From Granulicatella sp. WM01 (lineage in GTDB: Bacteria; Bacillota; Bacilli; Lactobacillales; Aerococcaceae): a stretch of 64,000 nucleotides of DNA. Location: NCBI RefSeq assembly GCF_004570605.1, contig NZ_SPPB01000003.1, positions 1-64,000 of the forward strand, read 5' to 3'. Position numbers and translations under genes: made by a program. The notes beneath the pieces are model-generated. The model made no database searches, was not told the origin of the DNA, and saw only the letters and a list, made by a program, of their open reading frames with translations. Below, one piece after another: positions 47,595 through 56,181 of the stretch (the stretch's first letter is position 1; the number at the start of each line of letters is the position of its first letter).

Positions 47595-48221
47595 TTACTC
47601 TCTAATCAACGTATAGTTATTCCCTTTCCCTACATCTGTGCCGTTAAAATAAGTCGTGCCATTGACTTCATAATGAACAGCATAAGTAATGCCTCCTCCG
47701 CCATCACGAATGCCTAAAATTTGCACTTCTCCTACTGTAGGAACGCTGAACACAACAGGTTTATTTTTAATCATAAACGGTTCAGTAATCGCTACTCCAT
47801 CAACTAAGACTTGAACATAATCACCGTCTTCAGCAGCATAATCCCAAACATAAATTTTAGCTTGTGCTTCTTTAGAACTGTGCTTAATGGTCAAATCTTG
47901 ATGAGATAGATTAGTATCCGATTGACTAATCCGTACACCTATTGGGAGTTGGGAGGATATTCCACTCTCTATTGCTGCATTGGCAGCTGACGAACTATTC
48001 ACACTCGCCAATTTTGGTAATGCAATAATAAATAGACCTAGTAACAACCACCCTGTAATCTTCAATTGCTTATCAAATCGTGATTTACGCTTATTTCTCT
48101 TTTGCTTTTTTTCTGTGGTAACATAAGCTTCTGGTGATTGATTCATCTCTTGTTCGGCATTACTATCCCACTCTACTTGATTATCTATCTTCTCTTGAAA
48201 TTCTCCTTGCTTATTATTCAT
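47595..48221 (-). CDS. single-pass membrane protein of the AAA+ operon, function unknown
   Basis: I do not recognise this 208-residue protein. Residues 1-50 are polar and acidic, then very basic (KKQKRNKRKSRFDKQ). A single membrane helix follows at about 53-70 (ITGWLLLGLFIIALPKLA). The rest should lie outside the cell and is beta-rich, ending in a compact domain of about 80 residues with DYVQVLVDGVAI and GGGGITYAVHYEVNGTTYF. The many Gly and Asp turns suggest an immunoglobulin-like or jelly-roll fold. Its start overlaps the previous gene by 8 bases, so it is translationally coupled. It may anchor or receive substrates of the AAA+ protein. Confidence 0.75.
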   Translation of the reverse strand: MNNKQGEFQEKIDNQVEWDSNAEQEMNQSPEAYVTTEKKQKRNKRKSRFDKQLKITGWLLLGLFIIALPKLASVNSSSAANAAIESGISSQLPIGVRISQSDTNLSHQDLTIKHSSKEAQAKIYVWDYAAEDGDYVQVLVDGVAITEPFMIKNKPVVFSVPTVGEVQILGIRDGGGGITYAVHYEVNGTTYFNGTDVGKGNNYTLIRE

Positions 48222-48657
48222 TGCTTTCCCTCACAACTCTCACTGTTTTTTTATGGCAGAAGATGCAAAATGCAAGACGGCTTACAATAAGCTGCACAAC
48301 CATTATCCAAAAGAACAGTGTATGCCTTGCTTCATTTTGCACTTGATACCCGTAATTCAATATTTCAATACCTACTGCTAAAATAGCTAAATTTACTGTA
48401 AGAATAATGATGTACGGATATAGCCAAGGATATTTATAAAAGTTTTTTCTAAAAAGCGGTACAAGCATTGTTATACCTGAAAATAAACTTACTATAGCTA
48501 ATATAGATAGAGCAACTTGTGTTGTCCCAAATCCAGACTGCAACACTGTATGTATACTGTCAAAAAGAGCAGGTATACTAATTGTTGATAATACAAGTAC
48601 TAAACTAATCACAATTAGCCATAATTTTTCAATAATATTTACAATCAGTTTGTTCAT
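48214..48657 (-). CDS. four-helix membrane protein of the AAA+ operon, function unknown
   Basis: This 147-residue hydrophobic protein matches no family I can name. Four membrane segments are visible at about residues 10-32, 42-66, 77-100 and 112-132. The C-terminus is basic (CHKKTVRVVRESNE) and contains a Cys-x-x-Cys pair (CIFCHKK). Its ATG overlaps the stop of the AAA+ gene by one base (TAATG), and the next gene overlaps its end by 8 bases. It is likely a membrane partner for the ATPase. Confidence 0.75.
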   Translation of the reverse strand: MNKLIVNIIEKLWLIVISLVLVLSTISIPALFDSIHTVLQSGFGTTQVALSILAIVSLFSGITMLVPLFRKNFYKYPWLYPYIIILTVNLAILAVGIEILNYGYQVQNEARHTLFFWIMVVQLIVSRLAFCIFCHKKTVRVVRESNE

Positions 48658-51600
48658 TATCCTAATACCTCCTTAATATCATCAACTGTAATTAATGGCA
48701 ATTCATCAGCACCCATCGTGCCAGAACGACTTAAGCGCACCGCTTGGGCATTTAAAGATCTTTCAAAAATATTTCTCACATATCTCCCATTTCCAAATTG
48801 TGCTTGCCTTCTAGCCTGTTCAAGCACTTGCTTCAATAGAACTGTTGCCTCTTGAGACAAAATATACCCTTGATTAGTATACATTTTTTCTGCAATACTA
48901 AATAATTCATCTGTTGAATAATCATCAAACTGAATTATATGTGGGAAGCGTGATCTCAAACCTGCATTTTGTTGCAAGAAATTTTGCATATCATCAGTGT
49001 ATCCTGCAAGAATAACCACTAGTTTATCTCGGTTATCATCCATCATTTTAACAAGTGTGTCAATAGCTTCTTGACCAAAATCGTTAGTTCCACCTTGTGC
49101 CAATGCATACGCCTCATCAATAAATAAGACACCATTGAATGCACTCTCAATAACTTCTCTTGTTTTAATCGCCGTTTGACCAACATATCCAGCAACTAAA
49201 CCTGAACGATCGGTTTCAACTAACTTATTAGTTGGAATGATGCCCATATTGGCTAACACATTTGCAATAGTTCGAGCTATCATAGTTTTCCCTGTTCCTG
49301 AATTACCTGTGAAAATCATGTGCAATGTTTGTGTGTCATCCACTTTCAAACCGTTCTTTTTACGTTCTTCTTGAACAATTAACCTTGCATTAAGACTACG
49401 AATATATTGTTTAACAGCATCTAAGCCTACCACTTTACTTAGTTCAGCTTCTAAATCATAATTTTTACCTGAAGGTATTTCTGGTTCAATATCTAATAAA
49501 GTAATAACACTTAACTCCTCATCACTCACGTCACTCATTGCAATACGAGTTGATTGGTTTCTAATAACTTCATCTAAAAAATTACGCACCATACGAGCAT
49601 TTCCCGATGTCACAGTAGCATGACGTTTTAAATGATATATAGCTTCTTTAAATGACAATATTGCATCATCACTAAAGACAAACCCCTTTTTATTCATCAT
49701 CTGTTTACCAATTTCAAACAGTTCATCAGCAGAATAATCAGGAAATTCAATCTTAAGTGGGAAACGAGAGTCTAAACCAGAATTTACTTTCATGAAATCA
49801 TTCATTTCTTTTTCATATCCAGCTAAAATAACAACAATTTCGCCACGATAGTCTTCAATGAGTTTCACTAAAACATCAATACATTCTTGCCCAAAAAGGC
49901 TACCGTCATTTGTAATAGCATACGCCTCATCAATAAATAACACACCGCCCAAAGCTGATTTAAATACCTCTTGCGTCTTTGTAGCTGTTTGTCCAACATA
50001 TTCTGAAATCAAATCTTTTTTATCAACTTCAACTAGATGACCTGATTTCAACACACCCATTGCATGAAACATATCCGCAACAACACGTGCCATAGTCGTT
50101 TTACCAGTACCTGGATTCCCACTGAAAATCATATTTAAAGATTGTGTTGTATCAACTGTTAAAGATGCCTTTTGACGCTTTTCTCTAGCACGAATAACAT
50201 GATATTGTGCTCTAATAAATTCTTTAACATTGTCAAGACCAATAATAGTTGATAGTTTTTCTTCAAGATTAAATGCTTCTTTTTCCAACAAGTCAAAATC
50301 TGCTACTGTTAATAATTCTAAATCTTGTGTAGTATCTTTAGCAATACGCTGTGATTGACTTAAAATAGCACTTTCAACTACATTACGTACAAGTCGTCCA
50401 TTACCGCTATCATTTTTTCCTTTAATTTGTTTTCGTTCAAATAAGTCAACCATTGCTGCATGGCACTCTTCACTAATACGATATCCCTTACTTTTAGCAA
50501 TAATGTTAGCAATATCATACATTTCTTGCGGCGTATAATCTTCGAACTCAATTATATGTGGGAATCTAGACTGTAACCCCGAATTTATTTTAAGAAAATC
50601 TGCCATCTCTCTAGAGTAACCGGCAAGAATTACTACTAAATCATCTCTATAGTCTTCCATACCTTTGACTAAAGCATCAATCGCTTCCAAGCCAAACACA
50701 TCATGTTTATCACGACACAGTGCATACGCTTCATCAATAAACAACACACCTCCAACTGCTGACTTAATTAAATCCATTGTTAATTTTGCAGTCTGTCCAA
50801 CATATTGACCTACCATATCCGCCCTGCTAACTTCCCTTAATTGACCGGAACTTAACACACCGATAGCTTTTAAATATTTAGCAACAATACGTGCAATAGT
50901 TGTTTTTCCTGTACCTGGATTTCCAGTGAAAATCATGTGCATAGAAAGACTTGCAGATTTTAACCCTTTTGCTGCTCTTAATTGTTGTACACTCAAGTTA
51001 TTTTCAAGATTGAACACATACTCTTTAACTGTTTTCAAACCAACAATTGAATTCAGTTCTTCCTTTATACTATCTAACGTTAAACGATTATAATGCCGCT
51101 CATAATTATCAAGTAACACCGATACATTATTCACATAAAGCATATAGTCTTCTTCATATTTTAGAACAACCTCATCTCTTTTGGTGACCTCATGTTGCAT
51201 AACATATTCAGACAACGGTTTGTAAATATTATCGTCTATATGTTCGACTAATCCCTTTACACCTTTTCTTGTATCATAAAAACGCATGATGGCATCAACA
51301 CAAGAATTGTCTAATTGTAAATTAATTCTCAGTTGCCGTTCTACCTTTTCATTCACATTGGTTAACAAATTCATAATGATTTCTCTTAATTCTAATTCAC
51401 TAAACGCATCAAGTACGATAATATCATTAATTTCTTGTGTAAATTCACTTCCAATATATTCTGTCACTTTATCAAATGAACCAGTAGCCGTAAAAATAAA
51501 ATATTTGCCGTTTGTGTTAAATTCAGAAATAGATGTTGTGTTTAACATCCCCGTTGAATCGACAAGTACATTATTTTGGAGTGAGTAACGTTTAGTCAAT

Positions 51601-52262
51601 TGATAGTTGCCGTTTTTAACCAATTGCATAACTACTTCCAAATAACGAAAGTTAGCTTTATCAACATGTTCAAACACCACAACATCTGATTGAGAATATA
51701 AACCTTTATACAAATCACTCATAAAGACGTCTTCTTCTGCACCTGTAGGGTATCTATCAAACACTACTTTAGGTACATCAACATAATCCAAAATCCCTCT
51801 TTCATTGAGCAATAAACACATATCCTTAACGGCTTTTACCTTACCATGACTATCATGTCCAATGATTAGAATGGTATTTCTAGGCATTGAATCATCAGTA
51901 CCCATAACAAACGGACGCTTGAATGCTTGGCATAATGCAGAAATATTACTCTCAGAGGCTACCCAAGATTGACGAAGCAACTGTTCAATGCCATCAAAGT
52001 TATTATCACTTTTATCTGTACGACTATTCATGCTAAATTCCACTTTATCGGATTTGGAACTTTTAGCTTGGTTTTCACTTGACGGACTATACGCATTTGT
52101 TTTATTTTGTACAATCGTATGTCCAAGAGTGCTATTATTTGTAAAAGGCATAGTAACTGATTGCTGCTTCTCTTTTACTATAAACCCCTCTTGCTTAATG
52201 GTATCGATAATTTGTATCTCAGGGAATAAAAATCGCAATGCAGATTTTATTGAAAATGTCAT
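48657..52262 (-). CDS. giant AAA+ ATPase: degenerate Hsp100-like module plus three CbbX/SpoVK-type modules
   Basis: This 1201-residue cytosolic protein has a poorly conserved N-terminus of about 90 residues. Residues about 125-355 resemble a Clp/Hsp100 AAA module with a broken P-loop (GHDSHGKV, 135-142) and a broken Walker B (VVVFEHVDKA, 194-203), so that module is probably inactive. Three CbbX-like modules follow. Walker A is GNPGTGKT at 447-454, GNPGTGKT at 715-722 and GNSGTGKT at 986-993. Each is followed by GVLFIDEAYA, a YVGQTA pore-loop phrase and a GLxSRFP arginine-finger-type motif. CbbX-type modules remodel proteins, for example Rubisco activation or the EccA part of mycobacterial type VII secretion. 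The substrate here is unknown. It is the first gene of a three-gene overlapping operon. AAAGGAAG lies before the ATG. Confidence 0.88.
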   Translation of the reverse strand: MTFSIKSALRFLFPEIQIIDTIKQEGFIVKEKQQSVTMPFTNNSTLGHTIVQNKTNAYSPSSENQAKSSKSDKVEFSMNSRTDKSDNNFDGIEQLLRQSWVASESNISALCQAFKRPFVMGTDDSMPRNTILIIGHDSHGKVKAVKDMCLLLNERGILDYVDVPKVVFDRYPTGAEEDVFMSDLYKGLYSQSDVVVFEHVDKANFRYLEVVMQLVKNGNYQLTKRYSLQNNVLVDSTGMLNTTSISEFNTNGKYFIFTATGSFDKVTEYIGSEFTQEINDIIVLDAFSELELREIIMNLLTNVNEKVERQLRINLQLDNSCVDAIMRFYDTRKGVKGLVEHIDDNIYKPLSEYVMQHEVTKRDEVVLKYEEDYMLYVNNVSVLLDNYERHYNRLTLDSIKEELNSIVGLKTVKEYVFNLENNLSVQQLRAAKGLKSASLSMHMIFTGNPGTGKTTIARIVAKYLKAIGVLSSGQLREVSRADMVGQYVGQTAKLTMDLIKSAVGGVLFIDEAYALCRDKHDVFGLEAIDALVKGMEDYRDDLVVILAGYSREMADFLKINSGLQSRFPHIIEFEDYTPQEMYDIANIIAKSKGYRISEECHAAMVDLFERKQIKGKNDSGNGRLVRNVVESAILSQSQRIAKDTTQDLELLTVADFDLLEKEAFNLEEKLSTIIGLDNVKEFIRAQYHVIRAREKRQKASLTVDTTQSLNMIFSGNPGTGKTTMARVVADMFHAMGVLKSGHLVEVDKKDLISEYVGQTATKTQEVFKSALGGVLFIDEAYAITNDGSLFGQECIDVLVKLIEDYRGEIVVILAGYEKEMNDFMKVNSGLDSRFPLKIEFPDYSADELFEIGKQMMNKKGFVFSDDAILSFKEAIYHLKRHATVTSGNARMVRNFLDEVIRNQSTRIAMSDVSDEELSVITLLDIEPEIPSGKNYDLEAELSKVVGLDAVKQYIRSLNARLIVQEERKKNGLKVDDTQTLHMIFTGNSGTGKTMIARTIANVLANMGIIPTNKLVETDRSGLVAGYVGQTAIKTREVIESAFNGVLFIDEAYALAQGGTNDFGQEAIDTLVKMMDDNRDKLVVILAGYTDDMQNFLQQNAGLRSRFPHIIQFDDYSTDELFSIAEKMYTNQGYILSQEATVLLKQVLEQARRQAQFGNGRYVRNIFERSLNAQAVRLSRSGTMGADELPLITVDDIKEVLG

Positions 52263-52919
52263 ATTATCTTCCTTTCTATCACTATATTAATAGAATACAC
52301 TATATCTGTTTATTTTATACTAATCTGTATTATGCTAAGGAACACTCTAATCAACAATAAAAAATACTTTCCCAACTATTTATATTGTTATTATCAAATA
52401 TCAAAATGTAATGTATTATATACAATTAAAACTCTTTAAATACTGCCACTTTCATATAGTCATACTTAGACTAAAAAGGAACAATACATCATTCACATAT
52501 TAAAAAGCTTTATGAATACTTTTTAGTATTTATGACATTACTATTATAGTATACTCATAACTAATTTAGAAGAGAAAACGAAAAATAATACTAGAAAAAT
52601 TGTAGCATTACAACAGCTGCGTGACAAAAATAAAAGGATATAGTTTTTATGAAACCTGTCGTACACCATACACAACGTTATTTGCTACATACAATTGAAA
52701 CAGAATCCATGCCGTTCAAACATATAGTAAAGGAATTATTTTAACAAATAATACTACTATTAACTAACTGATAGCATTAAGATAAGTAACAATACGATTG
52801 ATAGCTCTCATATAAACTGTTGGATATACTTTACAGCCGTAGATAGTTTCTAGGTACGTTACTAAAATAAACGATAGTTTAGCAGTATGGCTCAATACAT
52901 ATATGCATTATTTTTTCAA
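52263..52919. other. upstream region of the AAA+ operon
   Basis: It should contain the AAA+ operon promoter (TATAAA or TATAGT boxes at about 52290-52312 on the minus strand). A 31-codon plus-strand frame at 52649-52744, with AAAGGA in front, has no recognisable product. Otherwise nothing was identified. Confidence 0.4.
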
Positions 52920-53432
52920 GAAATCTCCAAATAGAAAACTAAATGATATACTTCTTGAAGTTGATAAATCTAAAGTTTAAGTAGGGAAAGCTAAAAATTG
53001 TAATGGTAAATATCCATTTTTTACAAGTGGTTCTTCAATACTAACCTAGAACGAATATTTTGTAGATGGTAGATACTGCTTCCTTAATACTGGTGGTAAT
53101 GCTGATGTAAAATTTTATGTAGGTAAATCTGCTTACTCAACTGATACGTGGTGTGTTTATGCAGTTAATGATATGACGGATTATCTATACCTCCTTTTAA
53201 CAACCATAAAAGAAAAATTAAATAAAAAGTATTTTCAAGGAACAGGACTTAAACACTTGCAAAAAGCCTTATTAAGAAATTTAAAAATATTTATATACCT
53301 ACAACAAACGAATTATTAAATTTTAATAAAATTATTCAACCTATGTTCTATACAATCTCAAAAAATACAAGAGAAATAGAAAAATTAGTTTCTCTTCGTA
53401 ATTTTCTACTACCATTGCTTATAAATGGTTAA
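52920..53432 (+). pseudogene. type I restriction specificity subunit (HsdS) relic
   Basis: Plus-strand translation reads KLNDILLEVDKSKV, stop, GKAKNCNGKYPFFTSGSSI, then FVDGRYCFLNTGGNADVKFY. Next comes STDTWCVYAVNDMTDYLYLL, then YFQGTGLKHLQKALLRN. After a frameshift it continues REIEKLVSLRNFLLPLLING. These are the successive landmarks of one HsdS target-recognition domain and the distal conserved helix. Two in-frame stops (near 52978 and 53047) and at least one frameshift make it non-functional. No hsdR or hsdM is in the window. Confidence 0.8.
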
Positions 53433-53572
53433 GCGACCATAGAGTAAAACGATAAATTATCGTTTATCTTATTATCAATAACTTTTAAAATATAAGAAAC
53501 TTTCATTTGAAATTCATATTCTGGAATATTAATAACAATTGTTCTTTCTTTGATTGTAAAAAATACGGTAAT
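53429..53572 (-). pseudogene. second HsdS relic, inverted relative to the first
   Basis: On the minus strand the frame ending at 53429 reads INIPEYEFQMKVSYILKVID then NKINDN. This fits the 'IPPLxEQxKIxxILxxIDxKIxxN' conserved region of HsdS proteins in degraded form. It faces the other relic tail to tail. Its N-terminal portion is missing and the TPR gene lies immediately upstream. Confidence 0.5.
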
Positions 53573-53588
53573 TCTCTCCTTCAAATCA

Positions 53589-54701
53589 TCAAAAATTATG
53601 CCTAATACAATCTACTAAATAACATCCATATTCTGGATATAGATTTAATTTTTCAATAGGCTTATAATTTTCATTTTTTATTTTGTGTTCCATTTGGATA
53701 AGTATTTCCAGATCTTCTTGATAACTTTTAATGCATTCTAGTCTATCTTCTTCATCTGTATAATTTTCATTAACCTTTGTTTCTTCTATCCAAGAGAGAA
53801 TTTTTTGTTGATTTTTTGCAATTGCTTCATTAAATTTTGTGTACTGCTTTGTAACCCAAAGGGCATAGTAATAAGTATAACGATTAGATTGACAGTAATC
53901 GAATATTACTTTTTCACTCAATTCTATAAAGCTCTCGTACTCTTCTAAAACATAATAAGCATCATAGATTTGACAATCTTCAATATCATCTGTACTTAAA
54001 TGATAATTTTTGTCCTCTCCGTCTTTCACTTGTTTCAAATAAAATACCGCTTTTTCTCTATTTTCCAAACAGATTTCACAATATGCAATACTCAATAACA
54101 ATCTCATTCTGTTTGGGTATTTAATAAGTAATTTTTCAAATACTTCCTTCGCCTCTTTAAATCTTTTAAACTCAAATAAGCATACTCCATAACCAAACAT
54201 CATTTCGTAGTTGTCATTATTTATTTCTAATGCTTTTTCAAAAACAATTAAACTTTTCTCTAGGTTTGCAGTATTTTTATCAAACTGATATTTAGAAAAA
54301 TAACTCAGCCCTAGCCCTTTATATGTTTCAATAAAAGGTGATTTTAATTTTTCTGCTTCTAACAAATATTGTATTTCTTCTTTACATTTAGCATTATAAA
54401 ATGCTAGATTCGTATAAATCCTTGCTTTGTTTGTATCAGAAAGTTTTTCTTCATAAGTTTTAATAAAATCTTCTAATAGTTTAACTGAGTCTAGATTATC
54501 TGCTAATTCTTGCATTATTGTTGCCAAAGCACATACTATATCCACATTACAGGGGTCCTCTTTCAAATTTTTTTCTAAATACACCTTAAATTTTTCTACA
54601 AAAGGTTTTGAAGTTTCATAACTAGTAAGTATAAGTTCACCATATTTATTTTTGTATTCTAATTTTAAATTGTTCCAATATTTTTTTATCAATTCTTTCA
54701 T
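53589..54701 (-). CDS. tetratricopeptide-repeat protein, function unknown
   Basis: This is a 370-residue cytosolic protein with no signal or membrane segment. Helical repeats of about 34 residues are visible from residue 90 to 240, such as 'AFYNAKCKEEIQYLLEAEKL', 'ALEINNDNYEMMFGYGVCLFEFKRFKEAKEVFEKLLIKYP' and 'LLLSIAYCEICLENREKAVFYLKQV', with TPR-like Gly/Ala/Tyr spacing. TPR proteins scaffold protein-protein contacts. The gene is more AT-rich than its neighbours and lies beside restriction-gene relics, suggesting a horizontally acquired patch. No specific function can be assigned. Confidence 0.7.
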   Translation of the reverse strand: MKELIKKYWNNLKLEYKNKYGELILTSYETSKPFVEKFKVYLEKNLKEDPCNVDIVCALATIMQELADNLDSVKLLEDFIKTYEEKLSDTNKARIYTNLAFYNAKCKEEIQYLLEAEKLKSPFIETYKGLGLSYFSKYQFDKNTANLEKSLIVFEKALEINNDNYEMMFGYGVCLFEFKRFKEAKEVFEKLLIKYPNRMRLLLSIAYCEICLENREKAVFYLKQVKDGEDKNYHLSTDDIEDCQIYDAYYVLEEYESFIELSEKVIFDYCQSNRYTYYYALWVTKQYTKFNEAIAKNQQKILSWIEETKVNENYTDEEDRLECIKSYQEDLEILIQMEHKIKNENYKPIEKLNLYPEYGCYLVDCIRHNF

Positions 54702-55154
54702 AACATCCTCTTTTTAAATTAATTTAAAAGTTTACTAAATAACAATACTCAATAAAAAATTTATCTTTGATATATTAAATCATCTCTGTTTTTCCATATT
54801 AATTATACTATTTTGATATATCCTTATAAAGCGAGATGATTTACACATCCTACATCAACACTACCATCTAAGATGTTTTCTACAAAATATCTGACTTGAT
54901 TAAATGATGAAAATAGTAAAAATTCAAATTTTACATTTTGCTCTTTCAAATAGTTTTTTCTATTTTTAAGTTTCAAAAAACATCCTCTTTCTTTCCACTA
55001 ACAAATTGTTTTTCAATTCTCTTTATCTTCATTCCTTATCAGGATTGAGATCCCTAAAAACAAAGCAGATACTTGGTGGGCTAGCCCACCAAGTATCTGC
55101 GAATTATCTCTTATTCTTAGACTTTATACTACTATTAATAATTTTTTGTAAGCA
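54702..55154. other. intergenic with a fragmentary frame and a perfect palindrome
   Basis: On the minus strand, 54824-54976 is a 50-codon frame (TTG start after AGAGGATG) containing NYLKEQNVKFEFLLFSSFNQ. It may be the tail of a decayed gene, but I cannot name it. The 36-bp palindrome at 55065-55100 is listed separately. Confidence 0.35.
55065..55100 (-). terminator. 36-bp perfect loopless palindrome, likely terminator of the YaaH-type gene
   Basis: GCAGATACTTGGTGGGCT is followed directly by its complement with no spacer. On the minus strand it is followed by TTTGTTTTTAG, about 55 bases after the stop of the acetate-transporter-type gene. Confidence 0.65.
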
Positions 55155-55766
55155 TTATTTTTTTACAAATATACCAAAAGGTTTTCCCAATGGTAAGAAC
55201 TCGTATTTAAAATGTTTGTTTAAAATATTCGCTGCAAATCCATAAAAACTCACAACAGCAATCGCCAATTCACTATACGCAGCTAATGTGTGCATGCTAT
55301 GTTCAGCAACGCCAAATGAAGATAATGTCAATCCTATAAATAAGAAATCAATAAGTACAAAGATAACAAATAACACTTTGTTTGTTTCAAGAGAGCCTAT
55401 TGTCATCACTAATGTGAAAATTAAATAGCCTAAAAAAGCAAAACCTAATTGATGAACATCTGCTCCTTTTGCTAATTTTTCTCCAAAAACACCATTTTGT
55501 ATCATCCATGTTCCTGCAACTCCAAACCAAAATAGTGCATATCCACCAAAAGCTGTTGTCCCAAAAACATTTTGTTTTTTTGCATCATGAATAGCAGCAA
55601 ATAATTGAGCAAATGCACCTAAAAAAATCGCCCACGGAATAACTAAAGACACCCCTTGCGTTAACCCTAATTTTTGTGATGATGCCACTAATGTCACAAT
55701 CGCTAATCCAAATAATCCTAAAGCTGATGGGTCGATAGTTGACACTTTTACTTCTTTTTGTTCCAT
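55155..55766 (-). CDS. GPR1/FUN34/YaaH (SatP)-family acetate/succinate uptake channel
   Basis: This 203-residue membrane protein has six hydrophobic segments, normal for the AceTr family. The N-terminal 'DPSALGLFGLAIVTLV' stands in place of the usual NPxPxGL motif. 'GAFAQLFAAIHDAKKQNVFGTTAFGGYALFWFG' is the conserved block of the family (GxxQLxxGxxEExxGNTFGxTAFxxYGxFW). The family conducts acetate, succinate or related acids across the plasma membrane. It stands alone. AGGAGG precedes the ATG. Confidence 0.88.
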   Translation of the reverse strand: MEQKEVKVSTIDPSALGLFGLAIVTLVASSQKLGLTQGVSLVIPWAIFLGAFAQLFAAIHDAKKQNVFGTTAFGGYALFWFGVAGTWMIQNGVFGEKLAKGADVHQLGFAFLGYLIFTLVMTIGSLETNKVLFVIFVLIDFLFIGLTLSSFGVAEHSMHTLAAYSELAIAVVSFYGFAANILNKHFKYEFLPLGKPFGIFVKK

Positions 55767-56181
55767 ATTGTCCTCCTAAAAATAAATACTTATATAGACT
55801 ACCAAAAATATACGTTTTGTCAAGGATTTTTTGCCTATTTATACACAACTTGTGAGGGTGTGTTTTTATTTAGAAAGCACCTTTCCTGTTTTGCAGCAAA
55901 CACCATTATTTGTAGTCATTTATCACAAATTGTACATTGTACATCTTAACAATTAGAACGTGCAAACATAATTTATTGCAGTCATTCAAACAGACAAAAA
56001 TAAATAAAATATTTTACATATTTCTAAAAATACTTTAACTTACAAGTTATCATTTTTCACCTAGAACACTGTCATTTGACATAGGCTTACATTCACTACT
56101 AAATACTAAGACATGTATAACAGCACCATATAAATATGTATTGTTATACACGTCTTTTTGTATTGTAAATTTAATTTTTAT
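55767..56181. other. intergenic between fruA and the acetate-channel gene
   Basis: AT-rich with no gene. It contains the fruA terminator at 56108-56156 and presumably the promoter for the acetate-channel gene. Confidence 0.5.
56108..56156 (-). terminator. terminator of the fru operon
   Basis: AAGACATGTATAACA (56108-56122) pairs with TGTTATACACGTCTT (56142-56156) with one mismatch. Confidence 0.7.
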
